Assembly: GCF_000702305.1 (NCBI RefSeq)
Contig: NZ_JNLC01000018.1
Location: 1 to 64,000, forward strand
Direction: 5' to 3'
Origin: Allobosea sp. 117
GTDB taxonomy: Bacteria > Pseudomonadota > Alphaproteobacteria > Rhizobiales > Xanthobacteraceae
DNA length: 64,000 nt
The number at the start of each line of letters is the position of its first letter. The stretch's first letter is position 1. This document shows, in pieces, positions 1 to 8,732 of this stretch. The translations under genes were made by a program, and so were the position numbers. The notes beneath the pieces are model-generated. The model searched no databases, was not told the DNA's origin, and was given only the letters and a program-made list of their open reading frames with translations.

Positions 1-1191
<1,191 letters not shown>

Positions 1192-1361
1192 AACTCGCTT
1201 CCCTCAGCGGCAGACCGCGCCGCGAAAAATCGGGCGTGGGATATGCGGTTTCAGTCAATTCCGCAAGCACCCATGTCACGGAACAGATCCCGCGCCCGCA
1301 TCGGCGCAGATATGGCGCGCGGCGCAGTTTCGGCAAGATGTCGGATCAGGCGGGAAAGAAT

Positions 1362-1435
1362 TGGAGCGGGTGAAGGGAATCGAACCCTCGTCATCAGCTT
1401 GGAAGGCTGTTGCTCTACCATTGAGCTACACCCGC
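1362..1435 (-). tRNA. tRNA-Gly (anticodon TCC)
   Basis: On the minus strand the 7-bp acceptor GCGGGTG/CACCCGC, a D-arm, an anticodon loop CTTCCAA (anticodon TCC, reads GGA) and a T-arm with GGTTCGATTCC all form. The discriminator is T and the 3' CCA is encoded. The length is 74 nt including CCA. It lies between tRNA-Tyr and tuf. Confidence 0.97.
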
Positions 1436-1464
1436 GAAGCCCGGAGCTCGGCGGATAGGCGACG

Positions 1465-1549
1465 TGGTGGGGGAGGTAGGACTCGAACCTACGAAGGCAT
1501 AGCCAGCGGATTTACAGTCCGCCCCCTTTGCCGCTCGGGACACTCCCCC
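1465..1549 (-). tRNA. tRNA-Tyr (anticodon GTA)
   Basis: A class II tRNA of 85 nt including an encoded CCA. The acceptor is GGGGGAG/CTCCCCC, the anticodon stem-loop carries CTGTAAA (GTA), there is a long variable arm, and the T-arm reads GGTTCGAGTCC. It is the first RNA of the tRNA-Tyr, tRNA-Gly, tuf unit, 29 nt from tRNA-Gly. Confidence 0.97.
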
Positions 1550-1787
1550 TCGCACGTCGGTCGCGCCCGGTTACGCAATCAATCGACACCGGCCTTTCGA
1601 CCACACGGAGCACCCTGCGCCGAAGCCTTGGGAATCCCGTGCGGCCGGCTTTATGGTGGGGTGCCCCTGCCCTGTCAACCCCGCCCGCGGCCTCCTCCAC
1701 CGGCGGGGTGCCGGCAGGCAGGCAAGCTTGTCGCACTCCGCTGCCGGGAAATTGCCAACCGGCTCCCGGCATGACAAGAACCGGCGG

Positions 1788-2636
1788 ATGAACGAGCGTC
1801 CGCCCCGCGCCCCCAAAAACCGCACTCCGTCGCGCCGGCCGGCGCGAGGCCATGCCCCCTCGCGCGGCGAACGACCGGCCGGACGGCCGTTCGGCGCGTG
1901 GCCGGACGACGTCGCCATCCTCTACGGCTGGCACAGCGTCGCCGAGGCGCTGCGCAATCCGCGCCGGCGGGTGCGCCGGCTCATGGTGACGGAGAATGCG
2001 GCAAAGCGGCTCGCCGAAGAGGGAATCACGCCCACCTGCCCGGTCGAGGTCGTCCGGCCGGGCGAGATCGACCGGCTGCTGGAGCCCGACGCCGTGCACC
2101 AGGGCATGCTCGCCGAAGCCGATCCCCTGCCCTCGCCGAGCCTGAAGCAGGCGGCCCGGTCCGACCTCATCCTGGTGCTCGACCAGATCACCGACCCGCA
2201 CAATGTCGGCGCCATCGTGCGCTCGGCCGCCGCGCTCGCGGTCGGCGCCATCGTCACCACCGCGCGCCACAGCCCCGCGGCGACCGGCGTGCTCGCCAAG
2301 GCGGCCAGCGGCGGGCTCGAGCACGTGCCGTTCTGCTTCGTGCCGAATCTCGCCCGCGCGCTCGACGAGCTGAAGGCGTCCGGCGTGCAGGTGGTCGGCC
2401 TCGACAGCGAGGGACCGGCCGACCTCGTCGACACGCCGCTGCAGGCGCCGCTCGCTCTTGTGCTGGGAGCCGAGGGCAAGGGCCTGCGCCAGCTCACCCG
2501 GCAGACCTGCGACACGCTCGCGCGCATTGACCTGCCCGGCCGGATCGTCAGCCTCAACGTATCCAACGCCGCCGTCCTCGCCCTGCATATCGCGCGTCGT
2601 GCGATCGGGCATGCGGGAACTCCAACGTCTTCATGA
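1788..2636 (+). CDS. rlmB: 23S rRNA 2'-O-ribose methyltransferase, TrmH/RlmB family
   Basis: A SPOUT-class SAM-dependent methyltransferase; RlmB methylates G2251 of 23S rRNA. The 282-residue protein has a basic, disordered N-terminus (about 40 residues), an L30e-like substrate-binding domain (about 45-110), then the SPOUT fold with NVGAIVRSAAAL, LVLGAEGKGLR and the knot motif IVSLNVSNAAVLALH. ATG at 1788 is chosen because coding similarity begins there; the reading frame is open further upstream without a recognisable domain. It is divergent from the tRNA-tuf unit, an order common in alphaproteobacteria. The exact target nucleotide is inferred from the family. Confidence 0.9.
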   Translation: MNERPPRAPKNRTPSRRPARGHAPSRGERPAGRPFGAWPDDVAILYGWHSVAEALRNPRRRVRRLMVTENAAKRLAEEGITPTCPVEVVRPGEIDRLLEPDAVHQGMLAEADPLPSPSLKQAARSDLILVLDQITDPHNVGAIVRSAAALAVGAIVTTARHSPAATGVLAKAASGGLEHVPFCFVPNLARALDELKASGVQVVGLDSEGPADLVDTPLQAPLALVLGAEGKGLRQLTRQTCDTLARIDLPGRIVSLNVSNAAVLALHIARRAIGHAGTPTSS

Positions 2637-2933
2637 ACCCGTCATAGCGCTTACGACCAATTACCAATCGTCAACGCGCCGTGATTTCGCCAATCTCCCG
2701 ATATTCGGCGCGCTCTCGATGAAGTCGTGCGCCGTGAAATCCGGCTTTCGACACTGCTGCCTCAAGATGGCGGGTCGTATCCGGGAGGAAATACGGGCCA
2801 GGGTGAAGGGCGTTCCCTAGGGGAATCCCGCAACTCGACATAATTCGTGACGGCACCGTTGTGCCGACGATGCCGTGCGTCTTGCAGGACGCGCGCGCCG
2901 ACGCATGAAAACGCACAGGGGAAGGGAAACGAA
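2637..2933. other. Intergenic region between rlmB and the MFS transporter
   Basis: About 300 bases with no convincing gene. The stretch at roughly 2650-2700 is more AT-rich than its surroundings and probably holds the promoter of the downstream transporter. I see no strong hairpin or RNA family. The Shine-Dalgarno of the transporter is GGGAAGGG just before 2934. Confidence 0.5.
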
Positions 2934-4601
2934 ATGAGCGTGACCACCGCAGGGCCGGTAGCCAAGACCGGCCCGATGACGCCGGAGGAGAGGAAGGTCA
3001 TTATCGCCTCCTCCGCCGGCACCGTCTTCGAATGGTACGATTTCTATCTGGCCGGTTCGCTCGCCGCGAACATCGCCGCCACCTTCGTTCCCGGCACCAA
3101 CGACACCGCGAAGTTCATCTTCGTGCTGTTCGGCTTCGCCGCCGGCTTCGCGGTCCGTCCCTTCGGCGCGCTGGTGTTCGGCCGGCTCGGCGACCTCATC
3201 GGCCGCAAATACACCTTCCTTGTCACCATGACGCTGATGGGCATCGCCACCTTCGTGGTCGGCCTGCTGCCCGGCTACGTCACCATCGGCTACGCGGCAC
3301 CGGTGATCTTCATCGTCTGCCGACTGCTGCAGGGCCTCGCGCTCGGCGGCGAATATGGCGGCGCCGCGACCTATGTCGCCGAACATGCCCCGCACGGGCG
3401 GCGCGGCTTTTATACCTCGTGGATCCAGACCACGGCGACCGTCGGCCTGTTCCTGTCACTGCTCGTCATCCTGACGCTCCGCCTGTCGATGACGCCCGAG
3501 GACTTCAACGCCTGGGGCTGGCGCATTCCGTTCCTGCTGTCGATCATCCTGCTCGGCTTCTCGATCTGGATCCGCCTGCAGCTCGCCGAATCGCCGGCCT
3601 TCCAGAAGATGAAGGACGAGGGCCGCCGCTCGAAGGCGCCGCTCACCGAAGCCTTCGGCACCTGGTCCAACGCCAAGATCGCGCTCATCGCCCTGCTCGG
3701 CGGCACCGCCGGCCAGGCCGTCGTCTGGTATTGCGGCCAGTTCTACGCGCTGTTCTTCCTCACCCAGACGCTGAAGGTGGACGGCACGACGGCGAACCTG
3801 CTGATCGCCGCCGGCCTGCTGCTCGGCACGCCCTTCTTCATCTTCTTCGGCTGGCTGTCGGACAAGATCGGCCGCAAGCCGATCCTGCTCGCCGGCTGCC
3901 TGATCGCGGCGCTCACCTACTTCCCGCTGTTCGAGCTGATCGCCCGCACCGCGAATCCGAAGCTGATCGCCGCCACCACGGAGGTGAAGATCGACATCAC
4001 CGCCGATCCGGCGAGCTGCGGCACGCTGTTCGACCCGGTCGGCGTGCGCGTCTTCACCCGGCCCTGTGACGTGATCCGCCGCACGCTGGCGACCAACTCG
4101 ATGCACTACCAGCTACTGCCAGGCCCGGCCGGCTCCCCCGTCACCGTCGCGGTGAACGGCACCGACGTGCCGACCGCCGACAACACCGGCGCCGCCGTGG
4201 TGGCCGCGGCGCAGGCCGCCGGCTATCCGAAGGTGGGCGATCCGAGCATCGTCAAGCAGCCCTCCATCGCCGGCGTGCTGTCGGACAGCCGGACGCTGAC
4301 CCTGATCGGCCTCTTGTTCATCCTCGTCCTCTACGTGACGATGGTGTACGGCCCGATCGCGGCGCTGCTGGTCGAACTCTTCCCGACCCGCATCCGCTAC
4401 ACCGGCATGTCGCTGCCCTACCACATCGGCAATGGCTGGTTCGGCGGCTTCCTGCCGCCCACCGCCTTCGCTATCGTGGCGGCCTCGGGCAACATCTTCT
4501 CCGGCCTGTGGTACCCGATCGTCATCGCGCTGATGACGGTGGTGGTCGGCCTCATCTTCCTGCCGGAGACCAAGGACCGGAACCTGGAAGACTGGCACTA
4601 G
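2934..4601 (+). CDS. MFS transporter, metabolite:H+ symporter (MHS) family
   Basis: A 12-TM inner-membrane symporter of 555 residues, similar in kind to shikimate, dicarboxylate or betaine importers. The N-terminal SSAGTVFEWYDFYLAG motif is diagnostic of the MHS family, followed by the loop motif GRLGDLIGRKYTF; the C-half repeats it as GWLSDKIGRKPILL. Between the ninth and tenth helices is a soluble insert of about 100 residues (about 347-450) with two cysteines, longer than the ordinary loop. ATG 2934 follows a GGGAAGGG ribosome site. The substrate cannot be read from sequence. The gene is monocistronic and is followed immediately by a palindromic repeat. Confidence 0.85.
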   Translation: MSVTTAGPVAKTGPMTPEERKVIIASSAGTVFEWYDFYLAGSLAANIAATFVPGTNDTAKFIFVLFGFAAGFAVRPFGALVFGRLGDLIGRKYTFLVTMTLMGIATFVVGLLPGYVTIGYAAPVIFIVCRLLQGLALGGEYGGAATYVAEHAPHGRRGFYTSWIQTTATVGLFLSLLVILTLRLSMTPEDFNAWGWRIPFLLSIILLGFSIWIRLQLAESPAFQKMKDEGRRSKAPLTEAFGTWSNAKIALIALLGGTAGQAVVWYCGQFYALFFLTQTLKVDGTTANLLIAAGLLLGTPFFIFFGWLSDKIGRKPILLAGCLIAALTYFPLFELIARTANPKLIAATTEVKIDITADPASCGTLFDPVGVRVFTRPCDVIRRTLATNSMHYQLLPGPAGSPVTVAVNGTDVPTADNTGAAVVAAAQAAGYPKVGDPSIVKQPSIAGVLSDSRTLTLIGLLFILVLYVTMVYGPIAALLVELFPTRIRYTGMSLPYHIGNGWFGGFLPPTAFAIVAASGNIFSGLWYPIVIALMTVVVGLIFLPETKDRNLEDWH

Positions 4602-4712
4602 AGCCCTTTCCGATCAGGCGGAATGCCTGATCGACAAGAAAGTGCTCTCGTTCAAGAAGCTGGAGCATGTTCTGATCGCGAAAGTCTCTCAACTTTCGCA
4701 GAATATGCTCCA
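4600..4712. repeat. Two-hairpin palindromic intergenic repeat
   Basis: Two consecutive inverted repeats. The first (4600-4648) has outer arms AGAGCCCTTTC/GAAAGTGCTCT around the perfect CGATCAGGC-GGAAT-GCCTGATCG hairpin. The second (4661-4712) has outer arms TGGAGCATGTTCT/AGAATATGCTCCA with one mismatch around an inner GCGAAAGT/ACTTTCGC stem. It overlaps the stop codon of the transporter. I recognise the general type as a dispersed palindrome of Hyphomicrobiales genomes; copy number was not checked. Confidence 0.7.
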
Positions 4713-4728
4713 GCCGATCACATCTTCA

Positions 4729-4762
4729 GAAAAGAAAACGGCCCCGCCTCGCGCGGGGCCGT
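4729..4762 (-). terminator. Rho-independent terminator for ridA
   Basis: A perfect 10-bp GC stem (4738-4747 with 4753-4762) and 5-nt loop. On the minus strand it is followed by TTTTCTTTT, so it terminates ridA. A shorter T-run on the plus side could also stop read-through from the MFS gene. Confidence 0.85.
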
Positions 4763-4781
4763 CGCTTTTGCGGCAGACCGT

Positions 4782-5123
4782 TCAGAGCGCCGCGATGACC
4801 ACGATCTCGACCTTGTAGTCCGGCGTCGCCAGCTTCGCCTCGACCGTGGCGCGGGCCGGCGTCTGTCCCGGCGCGACCCACGCATCCCACACCTTGTTCA
4901 TCTCGGCGAAGGTCGACATGTCCGACAGATAGATGGTGGCGGCGAGAAGCTTGGTCTTGTCGGTGCCGGCAGCCGCCAGCCACTTGTCGACCTGGGCCAG
5001 CACGTCCTGGGTCTGCTCGGCAACGGTCGCGCCGGTCCCTACCTGACCGGCGAGATAGACGGTCGAACCGTGCACCACCGCCTTGCTCATGCGCGGGCCG
5101 GTTTCGATCCTCTGGATGCTCAT
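4782..5123 (-). CDS. ridA: RidA family reactive imine/enamine deaminase
   Basis: RidA proteins hydrolyse reactive 2-aminoacrylate-type enamines released by PLP enzymes; they act as cytoplasmic trimers. At 113 residues the length is on the low side of normal. The conserved substrate-binding arginine is in TPARATVEAKLA (about residue 91) and the glutamate in KVEIVVIAAL at the C-terminus. The start is supported by AAGGAG eight bases upstream. The gene stands alone, with a strong terminator after it. Other Rid subgroups (Rid1-7) cannot be separated here with certainty. Confidence 0.88.
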   Translation of the reverse strand: MSIQRIETGPRMSKAVVHGSTVYLAGQVGTGATVAEQTQDVLAQVDKWLAAAGTDKTKLLAATIYLSDMSTFAEMNKVWDAWVAPGQTPARATVEAKLATPDYKVEIVVIAAL

Positions 5124-5211
5124 GATCGTCTCCTTGCGGCGCAGCGCGACGGCGCGGCGCTCGGAAGGGCGGATAAGGCGCCGGCCCCCGGCCGGTCAAG
5201 GGCGAAAAGAA

Positions 5212-5286
5212 TGGTGCCGGATGAGGGGATTGAACCCCCGACCTTCGGTTTACAAAACCGCTGCTCTACCGCTGAGCTAATCCGGC
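5212..5286 (-). tRNA. tRNA-Thr (anticodon TGT)
   Basis: A cloverleaf of 75 nt including encoded CCA. The acceptor is GCCGGAT/ATCCGGC, the D-stem GCTC/GAGC, the anticodon loop TTTGTAA (TGT, reads ACA) and the T-arm GGTTCAATCC. A degenerate related copy lies 96 nt away (5382-5422). Confidence 0.96.
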
Positions 5287-5381
5287 CCTCAGACACCGGT
5301 ACCCGGTGCCTATTCGGTACTTAAGCGGACCGCGCGCGCCCTAAGCGCATGATCCGATTCGCCTTTCGGCCTCAAGGCCCT

Positions 5382-5422
5382 CCGATTACAAAACCGCTGC
5401 ACTACCGCTGTGCTAACCCGGC
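5382..5422 (-). pseudogene. 5' half of a degenerate tRNA-Thr(TGT)
   Basis: 41 nt match the acceptor 5' strand, D-arm and anticodon arm of the intact tRNA-Thr at 5212-5286. The differences include a compensated D-stem (GCTC/GAGC changed to GCAC/GTGC) and acceptor GCCGGGT. The T-arm and 3' acceptor strand are absent, so it cannot fold as a tRNA. The compensatory change suggests descent from a once-functional second tRNA-Thr. Confidence 0.75.
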
Positions 5423-5594
5423 CTGCGCTGGAGGTAGCAGCGCTGCCGCGCGCCCGCAACCCGCACGATCTCCCCGCACGCGAGGGGGCGTGAATATGCG
5501 CGCCCTGCGAGGCATCGCAGGGCCGGCGCGGCGGCCATGGCGCGCCATCAACTTCCCGGCATTCCGCAAGGGAAGAGGTGTGCCGCCCACCATC

Positions 5595-5609
5595 GAATTG
5601 TATCAATTC
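5595..5609. promoter_or_regulatory. Operator-like palindrome upstream of the redox operon
   Basis: Perfect inverted repeat GAATTG-TAT-CAATTC in otherwise GC-rich DNA, 128 bases before the first gene of the molybdenum hydroxylase/sox operon. The size fits a dimeric repressor or activator site. No regulator can be assigned from sequence. Confidence 0.4.
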
Positions 5610-5737
5610 TTGCCAAGGGCGTGGATCGCGAAGTCTCTGCGACAATCCTCGATCGGATCGACAAGCTTCTGCGACAGCGCCCGCCTAGCGTCCGGTTCGA
5701 AGCAGGCATGACCCCCAGCGCGCAGCGAGGCACCGCC

Positions 5738-6196
5738 ATGACCCGACTGACGATCAACGGCCAGACCCACGACATCGACGCCGATCCCGACACGCCGCTG
5801 CTGTGGGTGATCCGCGAGCAGGTCGGCCTCACCGGCACCAAGTTCGGCTGCGGCATCGCCCAGTGCGGCGCCTGCACGGTGCATATCGACGGCGTGCCGA
5901 CGCGTTCCTGCGTCACCCCGCTCGCCAGCGTCGAGGAAGGCCAGAAGATCGTCACCATCGAGGGCCTCTCCCCGGACGGCTCGCACCCCGTGCAGAAGGC
6001 GTGGCTGGCGCTCGACGTGCCGCAATGCGGCTACTGCCAGTCCGGCATGATCATGGCCGCGGCCGGACTTCTGGAGGCGAACCCGAAGCCGACCGACGAG
6101 GACATCAGCGCCGAGATCACCAATATCTGCCGTTGTGGCACCTATAACCGCGTGCGCGCCGCCATCCACATGGCTGCCGCCGACAAGGCCGGCTGA
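5738..6196 (+). CDS. (2Fe-2S)-binding small subunit of a molybdenum hydroxylase (IorA/CoxS type)
   Basis: The 152-residue electron-transfer subunit of a xanthine-oxidase-family enzyme. The plant-type ferredoxin cluster is held by C38, C43, C46 and C58 ([10 protein letters not shown]), and the second cluster by C97, C100, C131 and C133 (QCGYC, CRC). It has no signal peptide and would be exported with the Tat-signalled large subunit that follows 11 bases later. ATG 5738 fits the family start and has GCGAGG upstream; an in-frame ATG at 5708 is possible. No FAD (CoxM-type) subunit gene is present, as in isoquinoline oxidoreductase-type two-subunit enzymes that pass electrons to a cytochrome. Confidence 0.92.
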   Translation: MTRLTINGQTHDIDADPDTPLLWVIREQVGLTGTKFGCGIAQCGACTVHIDGVPTRSCVTPLASVEEGQKIVTIEGLSPDGSHPVQKAWLALDVPQCGYCQSGMIMAAAGLLEANPKPTDEDISAEITNICRCGTYNRVRAAIHMAAADKAG

Positions 6197-6207
6197 GGGA
6201 GGCGAGC

Positions 6208-8391
6208 ATGACGATCGCGCAGAGCGTTTCCCGCCGTAACTTCCTCGCCGGATCGGCCGCCGCGCTGGGTGGCCTCTCCCTCGGCTTCCACATCCCCTTC
6301 GGCGCGACAGCGACGGCGCAGGAAGCCGCCTCGCCCGAGATCAATGCCTGGGTGGTGGTGAAGCCGGACGACACCGTGGTCATCCGCATCGTCCGCTCGG
6401 AGATGGGCCAGGGCACGCTGACCGGCCTCGCCCAGTTGGTCGCCGAGGAGTTGGAGTGCGACTGGTCGAAGGTCACGACGGAATATCCGCCGCCGGGCCG
6501 GAATCTCGCCCGTAACCGTGTCTGGGGCAGCTATTCGACCGGCGGCAGCCGCGGCATCCGCGACTCGCACGACTATGTCCGCAAGGGCGGCGCCGCCGCG
6601 CGGCAGATGCTGATCGCCGCCGCCGCCCAGCAGTGGAACGTGCCGGCGGGCGAATGCACCGCCGCCAGCAGCGTCATCACCCATGGGCCGAGCGGGCGCA
6701 CCGTCACCTTCGGCAAGGTGGCGGACGCCGCCGGCCGCCTCACCCCGCCCGCCGAGGTGACGCTCAAGGACCCGAAGGACTGGAAGATCGCCGGCAAACC
6801 GCTGCCGCGCCTCGACACGGTCGACAAGCTGACCGGCAAGCAGGTCTACGGCGCCGACCTGAAGCTGCCCGGCATGCTGAACGCGGCGGTGAAGGCCTGC
6901 CCGGTGTTCGGCGGCAAGCTCGCGAGCTTCGACGCCGCGGCGGTCGAGAAGATGCCGGGCGTGAAGAAGGTGGTGAAGGTCGACGACACCGCGGTCGCCG
7001 TAATCGCCGACACCTGGTGGCACGCCAAGACGGCGCTCGACGCCCTTCCCGTGACCTGGGACGAGGGACCGAACAAGGACCTCTCCAGCGCCGCCATCGC
7101 CGACATGCTGCGCGAGGGGCTCGACGCCCGGGAGGCCTTCGTCGGCCAGAGCCGGGGCGATGCCCGCGTCGAGCTCGCCAAGGGCGCGCCGACCGGCGGC
7201 AAGATCGTCACCGCGACCTATGCCTACCCCTACCAGAACCACGCCACCATGGAGCCGATGAACGCCACCGCGCTCTGGACACCCGAGAAGTGCGAGGTGT
7301 GGGTGCCGACGCAGAACGGCGAATCCAGCCTCGCCGTCGCGGCGGAAGCGGCCGGCCTGCCGGTCGCCAAGTGTGAGGTCTACAAAATCCATCTCGGTGG
7401 CGGCTTCGGCCGGCGCGGCAACTTCCAGGACTATGTCCGCCAAGCGGTGAGCATCGCGAGGCAGATACCCGGCACGCCGGTGAAGCTGCTGTGGACGCGC
7501 GAGGAGGACATGCTCCACGGCGCCTATCACCCCACCACGCAGGCCAAGCTCACCGGCACGCTGGACGCGCAGGGCAACCTCACGGCGCTTCACATGCGCA
7601 TCTCGGGACAGTCGATCCTCGCGGCGGTGCGCCCGGAAGGCATGCAAGGCGGCATGGACCCGGTTGTCTTCCAGGGCCTCACCGAGAAGGCGCCGGAAGG
7701 CCATCTTGGCTACACCGTGCCGAACCTGCTGATCGATCACGCCATGCGCAACCCGCCGATCCCGCCGGGCTTCTGGCGCGGCGTGAACCTCAACCAGAAC
7801 GCCATCTATGTGGAGAGCTTCATGGACGAGCTGGCGGCCGCCGCCGGCGTCGATCCGCTGGAGTTCCGCCGCAAGCTGATGGCGAACCATCCCAAGCACC
7901 TCGCCGTGCTGGAAGCCGCCGCCAAGGGCCTCGGCTGGGAGACGCCGGTGCCGCAGGGGCGCGGGCGCGGTCTCGCCCAGATCATGGGCTTCGGCAGCTA
8001 TGTCGCCGCCGCCGCCGAGGTGTCGGTGACGGACGGACGGCTGAAGATCCATCGCATCGTCGCCGCCACCGACCCCGGCCACGCGGTCAATCCGGCGCAG
8101 ATCGAGCGGCAGGTCGAAGGCTCCTTCGTCTACGGCCTCTCCGCCTGCCTCCATGGCGAATGCACGGTGAAGGGCGGGCGCATGGAGCAGGAGAACTTCG
8201 ATACCTACGAGGTGCTGCGCATGGACGAGATGCCGGCGGTCGAGACCGTCATCATCCCGTCCGGCGGCTTCTGGGGCGGCGTCGGCGAGCCGACCATCGC
8301 GGTGGCGGCGCCGGCGGTGCTGAATGCCATCTTCGCGGCGACCGGAAAGCGCTATCGTACGCTGCCGCTCAAGAACCACGAGCTGTCCTGA
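6208..8391 (+). CDS. Molybdopterin-binding large subunit of a xanthine dehydrogenase-family oxidoreductase (IorB type)
   Basis: A 727-residue Moco enzyme subunit of the periplasmic aldehyde oxidase/isoquinoline oxidoreductase type. A Tat signal (SRRNFLAGS, residues 8-16) precedes an alanine-rich segment ending ATATA. Moco-binding segments are seen at EMGQGTLTGLAQLVAEEL, LGGGFGRRGNFQDYV and near the C-terminus GVGEPTIAVAAPAVLNAIF, the last carrying the expected active-site glutamate. The substrate is not readable; the family hydroxylates aldehydes or N-heterocycles. The stop overlaps the cytochrome start (TGATG), implying translational coupling and a role in one electron chain with the following cytochrome. 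Confidence 0.92.
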   Translation: MTIAQSVSRRNFLAGSAAALGGLSLGFHIPFGATATAQEAASPEINAWVVVKPDDTVVIRIVRSEMGQGTLTGLAQLVAEELECDWSKVTTEYPPPGRNLARNRVWGSYSTGGSRGIRDSHDYVRKGGAAARQMLIAAAAQQWNVPAGECTAASSVITHGPSGRTVTFGKVADAAGRLTPPAEVTLKDPKDWKIAGKPLPRLDTVDKLTGKQVYGADLKLPGMLNAAVKACPVFGGKLASFDAAAVEKMPGVKKVVKVDDTAVAVIADTWWHAKTALDALPVTWDEGPNKDLSSAAIADMLREGLDAREAFVGQSRGDARVELAKGAPTGGKIVTATYAYPYQNHATMEPMNATALWTPEKCEVWVPTQNGESSLAVAAEAAGLPVAKCEVYKIHLGGGFGRRGNFQDYVRQAVSIARQIPGTPVKLLWTREEDMLHGAYHPTTQAKLTGTLDAQGNLTALHMRISGQSILAAVRPEGMQGGMDPVVFQGLTEKAPEGHLGYTVPNLLIDHAMRNPPIPPGFWRGVNLNQNAIYVESFMDELAAAAGVDPLEFRRKLMANHPKHLAVLEAAAKGLGWETPVPQGRGRGLAQIMGFGSYVAAAAEVSVTDGRLKIHRIVAATDPGHAVNPAQIERQVEGSFVYGLSACLHGECTVKGGRMEQENFDTYEVLRMDEMPAVETVIIPSGGFWGGVGEPTIAVAAPAVLNAIFAATGKRYRTLPLKNHELS

Positions 8392-8732
8392 TGCGCCTTG
8401 CCCTCGTGTTCCTCGTGCCGGCGCTGTGGCTCGCCACCGCGCCGGCGGACGCCGCGCCTCCGCGCGGCGCCACCTCCTGCACCGGCTGCCACCCGCGCAC
8501 CGCCTCGCGCGGACCCGTGCCCACGCTCAACGGGCGTCCGGCCGCCGAGATCGCCGAGCAGATGACGGCGTTCAAGACCGGCGAGCGCCCCTCGACCGTC
8601 ATGACGCGCATCGCCAAGGGTTTCTCGGAGGATGAAATCCGCGCGCTGGCGGAATGGTTTGCCGCCAACGCCGCGCCCGGCGCCAAGCCCTCCACGGCCC
8701 CCGCAAATGCGCCCGCTGCTGCCCAGCCGTAG
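8391..8732 (+). CDS. Monoheme c-type cytochrome (FccA/class I type)
   Basis: A 113-residue periplasmic cytochrome. The signal peptide covers residues 1-22 (cleavage after ADA), one heme-binding CTGCH is at 30-34, and Met71 (STVMTRIAKG) is the likely sixth ligand. A short Ala/Pro tail ends the protein. It overlaps the end of the hydroxylase by one base and the FccB-like gene by 26 bases. Its position lets it accept electrons from either the molybdenum hydroxylase or the flavoprotein. In flavocytochrome c sulfide dehydrogenases the cytochrome partner is similarly encoded next to fccB. Confidence 0.85.
   Translation: MRLALVFLVPALWLATAPADAAPPRGATSCTGCHPRTASRGPVPTLNGRPAAEIAEQMTAFKTGERPSTVMTRIAKGFSEDEIRALAEWFAANAAPGAKPSTAPANAPAAAQP

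Larger units (their letters stand above)
5287..5737. other. Intergenic region with tRNA remnant and operator-like palindrome
   Basis: About 450 bases without a convincing protein gene. It holds the broken tRNA-Thr half (5382-5422), repeat-like sequence around 5341-5380, and an AT-rich palindrome at 5595-5609. The promoter of the molybdenum hydroxylase/sox operon must lie here. An in-frame extension upstream of the 5738 start has no recognisable domain. Confidence 0.55.

Noticed and set aside
5382-5422. Second functional tRNA-Thr
   Set aside because: The T-arm and 3' acceptor strand do not follow in the next 60 bases, so no cloverleaf can form.
6142-8379. A 745-codon open frame antisense to the molybdenum hydroxylase large subunit
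   Set aside because: The plus-strand protein has a Tat signal and Moco motifs; the antisense product is low-complexity Gly/Arg/His/Asp without any motif.
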